Below, piece after piece: positions 1-9,430 of a DNA stretch of 64,000 nt. The DNA is from Methylobacterium sp. E-045. Its GTDB lineage: Bacteria > Pseudomonadota > Alphaproteobacteria > Rhizobiales > Beijerinckiaceae. Location: positions 1 through 64,000 of the forward strand of contig NZ_JAKSYE010000064.1 in NCBI RefSeq assembly GCF_022829685.1. Direction: 5' to 3'. The translations under genes were made by a program, and so were the position numbers. The notes beneath the pieces are model-generated. The model ran no database searches and was not told where the DNA came from. It worked only from the letters and a program-made list of their open reading frames with translations. The stretch's first letter is position 1; each line of letters begins with the position of its first letter.

Positions 1-26
1 GCGCGCACCACGTTGGAGGATCGCCG

Positions 27-1805
27 ATGTCAGGCAGAAACCGAGCCGCCGCCCTCCTGTTCTGTCTCTACGCGTCCGGCCCGGTTCTCGCCGACGAGCC
101 GGTGCTCCAGACGGTCGAGTACGCCAACACGCGCTATTCGAAGCTCGACCAGATCAACGCCGGCAGCGTGAAGCAGCTGCAGGTGGCCTGGACGTTCTCG
201 ACCGGCGTCCTGCGCGGCCACGAGGGTTCGCCCCCCGTCGCCGGCACCATGATCTACGTCCCCACCCTCTTCCCGACACTCTTCTACACCCTCGACCTCG
301 ACAAGGACGGCGTGATCGTCTGGAAGTACGAGCCCAAGCAGGACCCGAGCGTCATCCCGGTGATGTGCTGTGACACGGTCAACCGTGGTCTCGCCTATGC
401 CGACGGCGCCATCATCCTGCACCAGGCCGACACCACCCTGGTGTCCCTCGATGCCAGGACCGGCCGGGTGAACTGGTCGGTCAAGAACGGCGATCCGGCG
501 GTCGGCGAGACCAACACCGCCACCGTGATGCCGGTGAAGGACAAGATCATCGTCGGCATCTCGGGAGCCGAGTACGGAGCCCGCGGGCATATCACCGCCT
601 ACGATGCCAGGACCGGGACACGGCTCTGGCGCGGCTATTCGACGGGGCCGGACGCGGACATGATCGTCGACCCGCAGAAGACCACCTCCCTCGGCCGGCC
701 CATCGGTGAGAATTCGTCCCTCGCGAGCTGGGACGGCGACCAGTGGAAGACCGGCGGCGGGGCAACCTGGGGCTGGTACTCCTACGACCCTGAGCTCGAC
801 CTCATCTATTACGGCACAGCCAATCCCTCGACCTGGAATCCGAAGCAGCGTCCCGGCGACAACAAGTGGACGACGGCGATCGTCGCCCGCAACCCCGATA
901 CCGGCATGATGCGATGGGTCTACCAGATGACGCCCCACGACGAGTGGGACTACGACGGCGTCAACGAGATGATCCTCACGGATCAGACGATCGACGGACG
1001 CACGCGTCCGCTTCTCACCCATTTCGACCGAAACGGTTTCGGCTACACGTTGGACCGGAGCACCGGCGAGCTGCTGGTGGCGGAAAAATTCGATCCGGCG
1101 GTGAACTGGGCCACCGGAATCGACATGGACACGGCCTCCGGCCGTTACGGGCGCCCCTTGGTCGATCCGCGCCGTTCGCCCGACACCACGGGGGAGGACG
1201 AGACCACGACCGGCATCTGCCCCGGCGCCATCGGCGCCAAGAACGAGCAACCCGCGGCGTATTCTCCTGTCACGCGGCTGTTCTATGTGCCGACCAACCA
1301 CATCTGCATGAGCTACGAACCGTTCCACGTCACCTACACCCCCGGCATCCCCTTCGTCGGCGCCACGGTGACCCTGCAACCGGCCGAGGACGGTCCCGAG
1401 ACGGGTCGGTTCATCGCCTGGGACGGCGTCGCCGGTAAGGTCGTCTGGTCGAACACCGAGCCGTTCTCGGTCTGGTCCGGCGCCCTCGCCACGGCCGGGA
1501 ACGTGGTCTTCTACGGCACGCTGGAAGGCTACCTGAAGGCCGTCGACGCACGGACGGGCCGCGAACTCTACCGGTTCAAGACGCCCTCGGGCATCATCGG
1601 CAACGTGACGACCTACCTCCATCGCGGCAGGCAATACGTGGCCGTGCTGTCCGGCGTCGGCGGCTGGGCGGGAATCGGGCTCGCCGCCGGTCTCACGGAT
1701 CCGGCGGACGGGGCCGGCGCGGTGGGCGGTTACGCCGGCCTGTCGCGCTACACGGCGCTCGGCGGGCAACTCACGGTCTTCGCCCTTCCTGAAACCCGGG
1801 ACTGA
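27..1805 (+). CDS. PQQ-dependent alcohol dehydrogenase, lanthanide-type metal site
   Basis: Exported quinoprotein of the methanol/ethanol dehydrogenase family; it should oxidise a primary alcohol in the periplasm and pass electrons to a cytochrome c. A signal peptide (about residues 1-22, ending VLADE) precedes a beta-propeller with tryptophan-docking repeats. Visible family residues are Glu66 (GHEGSPP), the vicinal Cys114-Cys115 pair, Glu182 (SGAEYG), Trp248, Asn266 and the DEWDYDGVN motif with Asp308 and Asp310. The second Asp is the extra ligand that marks lanthanide enzymes (XoxF, ExaF/PedH), where calcium MxaF has Ala. GGAGGA at 15-20 supports the ATG. No cytochrome cL or xoxJ gene lies downstream, so whether it is XoxF- or ExaF-like cannot be settled here. 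Confidence 0.9.
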   Translation: MSGRNRAAALLFCLYASGPVLADEPVLQTVEYANTRYSKLDQINAGSVKQLQVAWTFSTGVLRGHEGSPPVAGTMIYVPTLFPTLFYTLDLDKDGVIVWKYEPKQDPSVIPVMCCDTVNRGLAYADGAIILHQADTTLVSLDARTGRVNWSVKNGDPAVGETNTATVMPVKDKIIVGISGAEYGARGHITAYDARTGTRLWRGYSTGPDADMIVDPQKTTSLGRPIGENSSLASWDGDQWKTGGGATWGWYSYDPELDLIYYGTANPSTWNPKQRPGDNKWTTAIVARNPDTGMMRWVYQMTPHDEWDYDGVNEMILTDQTIDGRTRPLLTHFDRNGFGYTLDRSTGELLVAEKFDPAVNWATGIDMDTASGRYGRPLVDPRRSPDTTGEDETTTGICPGAIGAKNEQPAAYSPVTRLFYVPTNHICMSYEPFHVTYTPGIPFVGATVTLQPAEDGPETGRFIAWDGVAGKVVWSNTEPFSVWSGALATAGNVVFYGTLEGYLKAVDARTGRELYRFKTPSGIIGNVTTYLHRGRQYVAVLSGVGGWAGIGLAAGLTDPADGAGAVGGYAGLSRYTALGGQLTVFALPETRD

Positions 1806-1809
1806 TGCC

Positions 1810-2475
1810 TCAGGAGACGCTCGTCACGCCCTCGCGGGCGCGGAGGGCGGCTACGATCTCGTCGAAGCTCTTCTCCGGGATGTGGACATAGGACACGTCG
1901 ATCGTATCGATGCCGTCCTCCTCGGTCGGCTGCGCCACGAACTGGACGAGGCGGGAGGCGAAGGAGCCGGACATCGCCCGCAGGTGCTCGATGGTGATCG
2001 CACCGCGTCTGGCCGTGATGGTGAGCGTCCGTGTCTGCGTGCGCTCACGGTAGCGCTTCTCCAACGGCTTCATTCCGGCGAGGATCAGGAGAACGATCAC
2101 GGTGGTCGCGATCGCCGCCACGTAGAGGCCCGTTCCCGCAGCCAGGCCGATGGCGGCCACGGCCCACAACCCCGCCGCCGTGGTGAGGCCCTTCACCATT
2201 TCCCCGCGCAGCATGATCGTGCCGGCGCCGAGGAAGCCGATGCCAGACACAACCTGCGCCGCCATGCGCGACGGGTCGAGGGCGACGTTGGGCGTACCGA
2301 GAATATCCGAAAAGCCGAAGGCCGAGACGATAACGATCAGGCAGGAGCCGACGCAGACGAGCATATGCGTCCGCATGCCCGCCGCCCAGACGAGGCGCTC
2401 ACGCTCGAAGCCCACGGCGCTGCCGAGCAGCGCCGCGAGGAGGAGCCGACCCAGGATCTCGAGATTGCCGATCAC
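1810..2475 (-). CDS. MgtC/SapB family inner-membrane protein
   Basis: 221-residue membrane protein of the MgtC/SapB family. The N-terminal half holds four or five hydrophobic helices with the family pattern: a GSAVGFERER segment near residue 20, a GMRTHMLVCVGSC segment near 33-45, and a GxxFLGAGTI segment near 95. The C-terminal soluble part (about 150-221) resembles a small ACT-like regulatory domain. MgtC proteins are linked to magnesium-limited growth and F1Fo ATPase modulation, but many environmental homologues have no proven role. It converges on the PQQ dehydrogenase with only four bases between the stops. Confidence 0.85.
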   Translation of the reverse strand: MIGNLEILGRLLLAALLGSAVGFERERLVWAAGMRTHMLVCVGSCLIVIVSAFGFSDILGTPNVALDPSRMAAQVVSGIGFLGAGTIMLRGEMVKGLTTAAGLWAVAAIGLAAGTGLYVAAIATTVIVLLILAGMKPLEKRYRERTQTRTLTITARRGAITIEHLRAMSGSFASRLVQFVAQPTEEDGIDTIDVSYVHIPEKSFDEIVAALRAREGVTSVS

Positions 2476-2571
2476 GCGTTCTCTACTCGCTCCAACCTTG
2501 TCGGCCGGTCCTAAGCAGAGACGGGGACGGCGACAATCCTGTCACCGGACCCATTTGGCTGTTCGCCCGAC

Positions 2572-2835
2572 CTATTTGTCGGGCTTCTCGGAGAGGATCG
2601 CGCCGGTCTTCGGATCGGCGTGGAATTCCATCTTCACGCCGTTCTTCATGCCCTCGCCTTCCCAGTGGCCGTCATCCGCCTCGAACTCGGTGATGTCGGT
2701 ATAGCCGGCGGCCATCAGCTTTTGCTTGACCTGCTCGGCCGGCATCCAATCCGCACCCGGCTTGTCGGCGAGCGCGATGCCGGCGGACCCGGCGGTGAGG
2801 AGAAGCGCGAGGAGCGCGGGTCTCAAGGTCTTCAT
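2572..2835 (-). CDS. Exported PepSY-domain protein
   Basis: Small secreted protein of 87 residues. A signal peptide (KTLRPALLALLLTAGSAG, cleavage near ALA-DK at about residue 23) is followed by one PepSY-like fold (about 28-85): a helix with the pattern MPAEQVKQKLMAAGY, then strands EFEADDGHWEGEG, KMEFHADPKTG and a final SEKPDK. PepSY domains are thought to inhibit peptidases or sense envelope conditions; the actual role here is unknown. It probably shares a direction but not an operon with the neighbouring minus-strand genes. Confidence 0.8.
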   Translation of the reverse strand: MKTLRPALLALLLTAGSAGIALADKPGADWMPAEQVKQKLMAAGYTDITEFEADDGHWEGEGMKNGVKMEFHADPKTGAILSEKPDK

Positions 2836-2906
2836 GAATTCCTCCGGGGTTTCTTTTGCCGTCTAAGGGCAAATATCCGCTCCGGTTCCCCGGTTCCGGA
2901 GGAGAC

Positions 2907-3281
2907 TCACCTCAGCGAAGCGGCGATCGCCTGCTGGATGCCGAGGATGTCGGCGCCGCGTTTCAACGTCTTCCTGATCGGCTCGGGTCGTCCGGAAACC
3001 CAGATCGCCAGTTCCGAATCGAAATCGAAACTGCCGGCGGTCTCCACCGAGAAGCAGGTGATCGCGCGGTAGGGCACGGTCATGTAGGCGACCTTGCGCC
3101 CGGTCACGCCCTGCTTGTCCACGAGGATCAGCCGCCGGTCGGTGAAGACGATGAGGTCGCGGATCACCCGGAAGGCGACCTGCACCGCCTCGCCCTGGGT
3201 GAGAACGCCGCCGAGCGCCTCATGTACCTCCTGCGGAGAGAGGTCGCTGCCATGGCCGAACAGGCCGTCGAGAATTCCCAT
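2907..3281 (-). CDS. Bacterial PH-domain protein
   Basis: 124-residue cytoplasmic protein matching the bacterial pleckstrin-homology family. The first 35 residues form a helix-rich start ([17 protein letters not shown]), followed by the beta-barrel core with the typical pattern [16 protein letters not shown] (about 43-58), [18 protein letters not shown] (about 64-81) and ELAIWVSG, then a closing helix to residue 124. No signal peptide or membrane segment is visible. Family members have no common enzymatic role, so function is not assigned. It is transcribed away from pdxJ, with 111 bases between the two starts. Confidence 0.8.
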   Translation of the reverse strand: MGILDGLFGHGSDLSPQEVHEALGGVLTQGEAVQVAFRVIRDLIVFTDRRLILVDKQGVTGRKVAYMTVPYRAITCFSVETAGSFDFDSELAIWVSGRPEPIRKTLKRGADILGIQQAIAASLR

Positions 3282-3392
3282 TGCGCCGCCTATCCCGAAA
3301 ATGCCGCCGTGCCCCTATCTAGGGACGAGCCGGCCCGGCACATCCTCTGCCGGTCGTCCTTTTTGCGGGACTCGCCTGCCGTCCGGAGCCGC

Positions 3393-4163
3393 ATGATGTC
3401 CGCCAGCCCCCCCGTTCCCCTGCGCCTCGGGGTGAATATCGACCACGTCGCCACCGTGCGGAACGCCCGTGGCGGCATCCATCCCGATCCAGTCGCGGCT
3501 GCACTGCTCGCGGTGGAGGCCGGGGCGGATGGCATCACCGCGCATCTGCGCGAGGACCGCCGCCATATCCGCGACGCGGATATCGAGGCCTTGATGGCGC
3601 GACTCTCCGTGCCGCTCAATTTCGAGATGGCGGCCACCGACGAGATGGTGGGGATCGCGACGCGTCTCCGGCCGCACGCCTCCTGTCTCGTTCCCGAGAA
3701 GCGCGAAGAGCGCACCACCGAGGGCGGCCTCGACATCGTCGGACAGGCAACCCATCTCGCGCCCCGGATCGCCGCCTTGTCGGCCGCCGGCATCCGCGTC
3801 TCTCTGTTCGTCGAGCCCGACGAGGCGGTGATGGACGCGGCTCTCCGCCTCGAAGCGCCCGTGGTCGAACTCCACACGGGGAGCTATTGCGAGGCCGTGG
3901 CGGAGGGCGACGGCGCCCGGGTTGCGCATGAACTCGGCCGCATCGCGCGGGCCGCCGCCTACGGCTCGCGGATCGGCCTCGAAGTCCATGCGGGTCACGG
4001 TCTCGCCCTCGACAGCGTCGGGCCGGTGGCGGCCCTGCCGCAACTCGCCGAGCTCAATATCGGCCATTCGCTCATCGGCGAGGCGATCTTCTGGGGCCTC
4101 GGTCAGGCGATCCGCGACATGCGCGCCGCGATGGATCGAGCCCGGATGGAGGTCGCAGCATGA
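3393..4163 (+). CDS. pdxJ: Pyridoxine 5'-phosphate synthase
   Basis: PdxJ condenses 1-deoxyxylulose 5-phosphate with 3-amino-2-oxopropyl phosphate to form pyridoxine 5'-phosphate, the last ring-closing step of vitamin B6 synthesis by the DXP route. The 256-residue TIM barrel shows [19 protein letters not shown] near the N-terminus, [14 protein letters not shown] segment ([10 protein letters not shown]), [18 protein letters not shown] and the C-terminal EVHAGHGL and [10 protein letters not shown] phosphate-binding parts. The reading frame is open further upstream, but the family start and a CCGGAG ribosome site at 3383-3388 place it at 3393 (or the adjacent ATG at 3396). Its stop overlaps acpS by four bases, which implies translational coupling. 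Confidence 0.95.
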   Translation: MMSASPPVPLRLGVNIDHVATVRNARGGIHPDPVAAALLAVEAGADGITAHLREDRRHIRDADIEALMARLSVPLNFEMAATDEMVGIATRLRPHASCLVPEKREERTTEGGLDIVGQATHLAPRIAALSAAGIRVSLFVEPDEAVMDAALRLEAPVVELHTGSYCEAVAEGDGARVAHELGRIARAAAYGSRIGLEVHAGHGLALDSVGPVAALPQLAELNIGHSLIGEAIFWGLGQAIRDMRAAMDRARMEVAA

Positions 4164-4627
4164 TCGTCGGCATCGGCTCGGACCTCTGCGACATACGCCG
4201 GATCGAACGGTCCCTGGAGCGCTACGGCGAGCGCTTCACCCACCGGATCTATACCGATGGCGAGCGTGCGCGGTCGGACGGCCGCGCCGCGCGTGCCCCC
4301 TCCTATGCGAGACGGTTCGCCGCCAAGGAGGCCTGCGCCAAGGCGCTGGGCACCGGCATGAGCCACGGCGTCTTCTGGCGCGACATGGAAGTGGTGAGCG
4401 CGGCCAGCGGGGCGCCGAGCCTGCATCTCACCGGCGGCGCCGCCGAGCGCCTGCGGGCGATGATTCCCGCCGGGCACAGCGCGAAGATCCACGTGACGCT
4501 CACCGACGATCCGCCCATGGCGCAAGCATTCGTGATCATCGAGGCCGTGCCCTCCTCCTTGCCGTCCCCGATGGCGGATGCGAAGCCGGCCACCCCTCGC
4601 GTTGCGGCTCAAGACGGCATGGTCTAG
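4160..4627 (+). CDS. acpS: Holo-[acyl-carrier-protein] synthase
   Basis: AcpS transfers 4'-phosphopantetheine from CoA to a serine of acyl carrier protein, activating it for fatty acid and lipid A synthesis. The magnesium ligands are visible: Asp8 in [13 protein letters not shown] and Glu57 in [14 protein letters not shown]. At 155 residues it is about 20-30 residues longer than common AcpS proteins because of a low-complexity C-terminal tail after residue 130. The start codon is inside ATGA shared with the pdxJ stop, a standard alphaproteobacterial arrangement. Confidence 0.95.
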   Translation: MIVGIGSDLCDIRRIERSLERYGERFTHRIYTDGERARSDGRAARAPSYARRFAAKEACAKALGTGMSHGVFWRDMEVVSAASGAPSLHLTGGAAERLRAMIPAGHSAKIHVTLTDDPPMAQAFVIIEAVPSSLPSPMADAKPATPRVAAQDGMV

Positions 4628-4687
4628 ACCGCCGGTCATCACCGACAGTCGATCGGGTTCGCGCGTCGAGCCGGAGATTGCAGACAG

Positions 4688-5488
4688 ATGGAACGAGCGC
4701 GCGTGGATCACCAGACGAAGCGAGACCTGAGGGCGGCCGATACCGGCGCCTGGGCGAGCATCAAGGAGACGGTCAAGGTCGGCGTCCAGGCGCTGCTGAT
4801 CGCCCTCGTGGTGCGCACGCTGCTCTTCCAGCCCTTCAACATCCCGTCCGGATCGCTGGTGCCGACGCTGCTGGTGGGCGATTACCTGTTCGTCTCAAAG
4901 TACTCCTATGGCTATTCCAAGTACTCGCTGCCCTTGAGCGAGTACCTGCCCTTCAAGGCCGATGGTCGGATCTGGGCGGCGGAGCCGAAGCGTGGCGACA
5001 TCGCCGTGTTCAAGCTGCCGAAGGACAACGCCACCGACTACATCAAGCGCGTCATCGGCCTGCCCGGCGACAAGATCCAGATGAAGGCCGGCATCCTCTA
5101 CATCAACGACGTGGCGGTGAAGCGCGAGCGCATCGCCCCCTACGAGACCACCGGTCCGTACGGCGAGGAGACGAAGGTCGAGCAATATACCGAGACCCTG
5201 CCCAACGGCGTGGTGCATCAGGTGATCGAACGCGAGGGCGACAACGGATACTGGGACAATACCGAACCCTACCTCGTGCCGCCCGGCCGTTACTTCATGA
5301 TGGGCGACAACCGCGACAATTCCACCGATTCGCGCGATCTCGCCAATGTCGGCTTCGTCCCGTTCGAGAATTTCGTCGGCCGCGCCGAAATGATCTTCTT
5401 CTCCATCGACGAAGGCACGCCCGCCTGGCAGATTTGGCAATGGCCGACGAAGGTGCGGTGGGGCCGCATCTTCAGCAGCATCCATTAG
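4688..5488 (+). CDS. lepB: Signal peptidase I
   Basis: Inner-membrane serine/lysine protease that removes signal peptides from exported proteins. One N-terminal membrane helix (about residues 30-47) is followed by the catalytic periplasmic domain. The nucleophile is Ser56 in NIPSGSLVPTL and the general base is Lys120 in DYIKRVIGLPGDK; the late box GDNRDNSTDSR is intact. Length 266 is normal. It begins 60 bases after acpS and is followed 11 bases later by rnc, as in many alphaproteobacteria. Confidence 0.95.
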   Translation: MERARVDHQTKRDLRAADTGAWASIKETVKVGVQALLIALVVRTLLFQPFNIPSGSLVPTLLVGDYLFVSKYSYGYSKYSLPLSEYLPFKADGRIWAAEPKRGDIAVFKLPKDNATDYIKRVIGLPGDKIQMKAGILYINDVAVKRERIAPYETTGPYGEETKVEQYTETLPNGVVHQVIEREGDNGYWDNTEPYLVPPGRYFMMGDNRDNSTDSRDLANVGFVPFENFVGRAEMIFFSIDEGTPAWQIWQWPTKVRWGRIFSSIH

Positions 5489-5499
5489 GACGATGGACC

Positions 5500-6312
5500 G
5501 TGGGTGAGGAGGCACGTCCTTCCAGCCGGGCGCGTCGCGCACCGCGACCGAAGCCCGGCCTGAACGTGCTCGAGGAGCGGATCGGCCACGTCTTCGCCGA
5601 CCGGGCCCTGCTGTCCCTGGCCCTGACCCATGTCAGCAAGGCCGGCGGCGGCGGACGGCTGGGCAGCTACCAGCGCCTCGAATTCCTCGGGGACCGGGTG
5701 CTCGGCCTCGCCATTGCCGATCTCCTCTACGAGGCTTTTCCTCAGGCGGATGAGGGCGACCTGTCGCGGCGTCTCGCCGGGCTGGTGCGCCGGGAGACCT
5801 GCGCCGCGGTGGCGACGGCCTGGGATGTGGGACCGCATCTCGCCCTCGGCCCGGGCGAAGTCCAGAGCGGCGGCCGCCGCAACCAGACGATCCTGGCCGA
5901 TGCCTGCGAATCGATCCTCGGTGCGGTCTTCCTCGATGCCGGATACGAGGCGGCCAAAGCCATCGTCGCCGCGGCCTTCGCCCCCGGAACCGACACGGCG
6001 GCCCCCCGTGGCCGCGATGCGAAATCCGCCCTGCAGGAATGGGCGATGGGCCGCGCCCTGCCGATCCCGGTCTACGAGGTGGTGGAACGGTCCGGCCCGG
6101 ATCATGCTCCCGTCTTCCGGATCGCCGCGCGGGTGGAGGGACTGGAGCCCGGATACGGCACCGGTCCTTCGAAACGCCTCGCCGAGCAGGAGGCCGCCCG
6201 CCTCGTCCTCGACCGCGAGGTTCACGGCGTGAGCCGGCAGGCAGGCGCGCCCCCCCTCAACGGAATGGAGACGTCGGCGGACGTCGGTGAAGAGAGCAAC
6301 TCCGATGCCTGA
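5500..6312 (+). CDS. rnc: Ribonuclease III
   Basis: RNase III cleaves double-stranded RNA, including the 30S rRNA precursor. The endonuclease signature is RLEFLGDRVLGLAIADLLYE (position 3 of the usual LGDS is Arg, common in this group), followed by the second acidic cluster DACESILGAVFLDAGY. A double-stranded-RNA-binding domain fills the C-terminal third (SALQEW to ARLVLDREV). The reading frame is open far upstream, but the GTG at 5500 lies nine bases after AGGA at 5487-5490 and gives 270 residues; the first 25 are a basic extension. It overlaps era by eight bases. Confidence 0.93.
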   Translation: MGEEARPSSRARRAPRPKPGLNVLEERIGHVFADRALLSLALTHVSKAGGGGRLGSYQRLEFLGDRVLGLAIADLLYEAFPQADEGDLSRRLAGLVRRETCAAVATAWDVGPHLALGPGEVQSGGRRNQTILADACESILGAVFLDAGYEAAKAIVAAAFAPGTDTAAPRGRDAKSALQEWAMGRALPIPVYEVVERSGPDHAPVFRIAARVEGLEPGYGTGPSKRLAEQEAARLVLDREVHGVSRQAGAPPLNGMETSADVGEESNSDA

Positions 6313-7291
6313 CGACCACAACGACTTCGACGACGAGGACGACCTGCCCCGACAGGCCCCGATGCCCGAGATCAAGCCTCTGCCGGTCATCCCGGCGGAT
6401 TCGAGCGCCGGGTTCGTCGCCCTGATCGGCGTGCCCAATGCCGGCAAGTCGACCCTGCTCAACAGCCTCGTGGGCACCAAGGTCTCCATCGTCTCGCGCA
6501 AGGTCCAGACGACGCGGGCCCTGGTGCGCGGCATCGTCATGGAGGGGAGCGCCCAGATCATCTTGGTGGATACGCCCGGCATCTTCGCGCCCAAGCGCCG
6601 CCTCGACCGGGCGATGGTGCATTCCGCCTGGAGCGGCGCCGCCGATGCCGACGCGATCTGCCTGTTGGTCGATGCCCGCAAGGGCGTCACCGAGGAGGTC
6701 GAGGCGATCCTCGCCCGCCTGCCCGAGGTGCGCCGCCCCAAGGCCCTGATCCTCAACAAGATCGACCTGATCCCGCGCGACCGCCTGCTGGCCCTGGCCG
6801 CCTCGCTCAACGAGCGCATCGCCTTCGCCCATACCTTCATGATCTCCGCCCTCAACGGCGACGGCATCGATACGCTCCGGAAGACCCTGGCCGGGATGAT
6901 GCAGCCCGGCCCCTGGCTCTACCCGGAGGACCAGGTCTCGGACGCGCCGCTGCGCATGCTTGCCGCCGAGATCACCCGCGAGAAGCTCTACGACCGGCTC
7001 CACGAGGAACTGCCCTACCGCTCCACCGTGGAGACCGACCAGTGGGTGGCGAAGACCGACGGCTCGGTCCGGATCGAGCAGACGATCTTCGTGGAGCGGG
7101 AGAGCCAGCGTTCCATCGTTCTCGGCAAGGGCGGCCAGACCATCAAGGCGATCGGGCAGGCGGCGCGGCGCGAGATCGCCGAGGCGGCCGATCAGCCCGT
7201 CCACCTGTTCCTGCACGTCAAGGTGCGCGAGAACTGGGCCGATGACCCGGCGCGCTATCGCGAGATGGGTCTCGAATTCCCGCGCGGATGA
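6305..7291 (+). CDS. era: GTPase Era
   Basis: Era binds 16S rRNA near its 3' end and couples 30S maturation to growth. The G1 box GVPNAGKST, G3 box DTPG and G4 box NKID are all present, and the C-terminal KH domain carries VLGKGGQTIKAIG. An in-frame GTG at 6287 would add six residues, but ATG 6305 has GAAGAGAG at 6289-6296 at a good distance, so 328 residues are preferred; the first 25 are acidic. recO, which often follows era in alphaproteobacteria, is not downstream here. Confidence 0.94.
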   Translation: MPDDHNDFDDEDDLPRQAPMPEIKPLPVIPADSSAGFVALIGVPNAGKSTLLNSLVGTKVSIVSRKVQTTRALVRGIVMEGSAQIILVDTPGIFAPKRRLDRAMVHSAWSGAADADAICLLVDARKGVTEEVEAILARLPEVRRPKALILNKIDLIPRDRLLALAASLNERIAFAHTFMISALNGDGIDTLRKTLAGMMQPGPWLYPEDQVSDAPLRMLAAEITREKLYDRLHEELPYRSTVETDQWVAKTDGSVRIEQTIFVERESQRSIVLGKGGQTIKAIGQAARREIAEAADQPVHLFLHVKVRENWADDPARYREMGLEFPRG

Positions 7292-7650
7292 CGACAGGCC
7301 CAATGTGGCACAGCATGATTCGAGGTATCGGACGCTCGTTTCGTGCTGCGCTGCCGCATAAACCACAGTATCGCTCGCGGAATGGCATGCTTCTCGAGGC
7401 GTGGTTGCAATTGAGCGGCGTGCTTTGAACGATTCCGTACAGAAGAGCTTGGCAATGACTTGACACGGTGTTGCCAACCGATTCGCTCGATTTTGCGAAT
7501 TTAGCGGATGCGGCGAAGATAACCTTTCCAACGCGGCCATCGCCGGCTACCAATCGCGAAGCCGGACTCGTTTCCGAGTCGTGGCGCCCAATATCCTTCC
7601 CCCCGACGCCCGACTCTCGAGGCGCGCGTGCTGTCGCGCCGGATCCATCA
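7292..7650. other. Gene-free stretch between era and the methyltransferase
   Basis: About 360 bases with visibly lower GC than the flanking genes. The downstream frame is open from 7468, but its codon use and low-complexity translation are not gene-like before 7651, so I treat it as non-coding. The only clear structure is the inverted repeat at 7449-7477 (own entry). I saw no tRNA and no strong terminator after era. Confidence 0.6.
7449..7477. promoter_or_regulatory. Inverted repeat TTGGCAA-N15-TTGCCAA, possible operator
   Basis: Two perfect 7-base arms, TTGGCAA at 7449-7455 and TTGCCAA at 7471-7477, flank a 15-base spacer that contains TTGACA at 7460-7465, a perfect -35 hexamer. No convincing -10 follows at 16-18 bases. 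The layout would suit a repressor covering a promoter for the methyltransferase gene, but this is inference from symmetry alone. Confidence 0.4.
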
Positions 7651-8574
7651 ATGATGCCTTCTCCCTCCGTCCCGGATGCCGTCTATGGTTCACCTCCCCC
7701 CGAACTCGCCGACGTGTCCGCAGGGGCGGCTCAACTCTCGCCGCTGATCCCCGGATCGGTCCGGCTCGAGGACATTGCCGAGGGCAGTCTCGAGAGCGTG
7801 ACCATGCTGGCTCCGGCGGGGACGATCGAGCGGCGCTACGCCCTGTCCCTCTCGCTGCGCGCCCTGCGTCCGGGCGGTCGCCTGCGCGCCCTGGCGCCGA
7901 AGGACAAGGGCGGCGCCCGCCTCGGTCGCGAGTTGAAGGAGTTCGGCTGCGAGCCGGCCGAGACCGCCAAGCGGCATCACAGGATCTGCGATGTCGCCCG
8001 GCCCGCCGCGATCATCGATCTCGACGAGGTGATCCAGGAAGGCGCCCCCCGCCATATCGACAACCTCGCCTTATGCACGCAGCCCGGCGTCTTTTCCTGG
8101 GACCGGCTCGATCCGGGCACCGCGCTGCTCCTGGCCAACCTTCCGGCTCTGTCCGGCCGGGGCGCCGATTTCGGCTGCGGCATCGGGGTTCTCGCCCGTG
8201 CCGTCCTCGCCTCGCAAGGGGTCACCGCGCTGACCCTGATCGATATCGACCGGCGCGCCGTGGAAATGGCCCGCCGCAACGTGGGCGATCCCCGCGCCGA
8301 TATCCGCTGGGCCGACATCCGCTCCGCCGACGTTGCCCTGGAGCGCCTCGACTTCGTGGTGATGAACCCGCCCTTCCACGATGGCGGGATCGAGGATCGC
8401 TTCCTCGGCGAGGCCTTCATCCGCCGCGCCGCCGAGACCTTGAGGCCCGGCGGCACGCTCTGGCTCACCGCCAACGCGCACCTGCCCTACGAGGCGCCCC
8501 TGAAGGCCGCCTTCAAGGCCGTCACGCTGAAAGCCTCGGCCGGCGGCTACAAGATCTACGAAGCCCGCAAGTGA
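7651..8574 (+). CDS. Class I SAM methyltransferase, RsmC/RlmG-like
   Basis: Predicted S-adenosylmethionine methyltransferase acting on a base amino group, most like the 16S/23S rRNA guanine-N2 enzymes RsmC and RlmG. Two domains are seen: a degenerate N-terminal half (about 25-150, with RRYALSLSLRALRPGGRL) and a catalytic C-terminal half with SAM motif I DFGCGIGVLARAVL, acidic motif LTLIDIDRRAV and the NPPFHDGG motif of N-methylating enzymes. The start at ATG 7651 gives 307 residues; an adjacent ATG at 7654 is equally possible. The next gene is another RNA modifier ten bases on, suggesting an rRNA modification pair. The target nucleotide cannot be read from sequence. Confidence 0.82.
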   Translation: MMPSPSVPDAVYGSPPPELADVSAGAAQLSPLIPGSVRLEDIAEGSLESVTMLAPAGTIERRYALSLSLRALRPGGRLRALAPKDKGGARLGRELKEFGCEPAETAKRHHRICDVARPAAIIDLDEVIQEGAPRHIDNLALCTQPGVFSWDRLDPGTALLLANLPALSGRGADFGCGIGVLARAVLASQGVTALTLIDIDRRAVEMARRNVGDPRADIRWADIRSADVALERLDFVVMNPPFHDGGIEDRFLGEAFIRRAAETLRPGGTLWLTANAHLPYEAPLKAAFKAVTLKASAGGYKIYEARK

Positions 8575-8584
8575 GCGCGGCTCC

Positions 8585-9334
8585 GTGAGCAAGAGCCCGA
8601 GCCTCAGGCTCGATCGCCTGCTGGCGAATCTCGGCTACGGCTCGCGCCGGGAGATCGGTCTTCTCGCCAAGGCCGGTCTCATCGTCCTCGACGGGGCGCC
8701 CCTGCGCGATGCTGACCAGCGTATCGCCGTGACGCCCGACCTGTCCGGGCGCATGGTCGTCGACGGCGAACCCCTCGATCCGCCGCCCGGCCTCGCGCTG
8801 ATGCTGCACAAGCCGTTGGGCGTGACCTGCTCCCACAAGGAGGCCGGCCCCCTGGTCTACGGCCTGCTGCCGGAGCGGTGGCGTCGGCGCGACCCGGCCC
8901 TGTCCACCATCGGCCGCCTCGACAAGGAGACTTCCGGCCTGCTTCTCCTCACCGATGACGGGGCGCTCCTCCACAAGGTGATCTCGCCGAAATCGAACGT
9001 GGCCAAGCGCTACCGAGTGGCCCTCGACCGTCCGCTCAAGGGCGACGAGGGCATGGTGCTGGGCAGCGGAGCCATGCTGCTCGACGGCGAGGACAAGCCG
9101 CTCCTGCCGGTGGAGATGGAGGTCGAGGACGAGACCCATGTGGTCGTGACCCTGCATGAGGGCCGCTACCATCAGGTCCGCCGCATGTTCGCGGCACTGG
9201 GCAATCACGTCACCGCCCTGCATCGCGACCGGATCGGCGGCCTGACCCTGCCGGACGACCTGGACGCCGGCGCGTACCGCATCCTCACCGAGGCCGATCT
9301 TCGCGCCGTCCTGGATGCGCCGTCGGTGGCCTGA
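8585..9334 (+). CDS. RsuA-family 16S rRNA pseudouridine synthase
   Basis: Converts a uridine in rRNA to pseudouridine. An N-terminal S4 RNA-binding domain (LRLDRLLANLGYGSRREI, about residues 5-60) is followed by the RsuA-type catalytic domain with the motif GRLDKETSGLLLLTDDG, whose Asp is the nucleophile, and the closing HQVRRMFAALGNHV box. RsuA in E. coli modifies position 516 of 16S rRNA; that target is only presumed here. The start is GTG at 8585, ten bases after the methyltransferase stop. Confidence 0.9.
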   Translation: MSKSPSLRLDRLLANLGYGSRREIGLLAKAGLIVLDGAPLRDADQRIAVTPDLSGRMVVDGEPLDPPPGLALMLHKPLGVTCSHKEAGPLVYGLLPERWRRRDPALSTIGRLDKETSGLLLLTDDGALLHKVISPKSNVAKRYRVALDRPLKGDEGMVLGSGAMLLDGEDKPLLPVEMEVEDETHVVVTLHEGRYHQVRRMFAALGNHVTALHRDRIGGLTLPDDLDAGAYRILTEADLRAVLDAPSVA

Positions 9335-9430
9335 CCGACCGAGGAGCGCCGCACGGGCGACTGAACTCCCGTCATCTTGCCTCGGCGGATATCCTCTGCT
9401 AAGGCCCCGCCCATTCCACACGCGGAGCCG

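Noticed and set aside
30..1769. Long minus-strand open frame opposite the PQQ dehydrogenase
   Set aside because: Its translation is Arg/Gly/His-rich, has no domain, and mirrors the codon pattern of the real gene; typical of GC-rich antisense frames.
7468..7650. N-terminal extension of the methyltransferase
   Set aside because: Lower GC, low-complexity translation, overlaps the inverted repeat, and ATG 7651 gives a family-like length.
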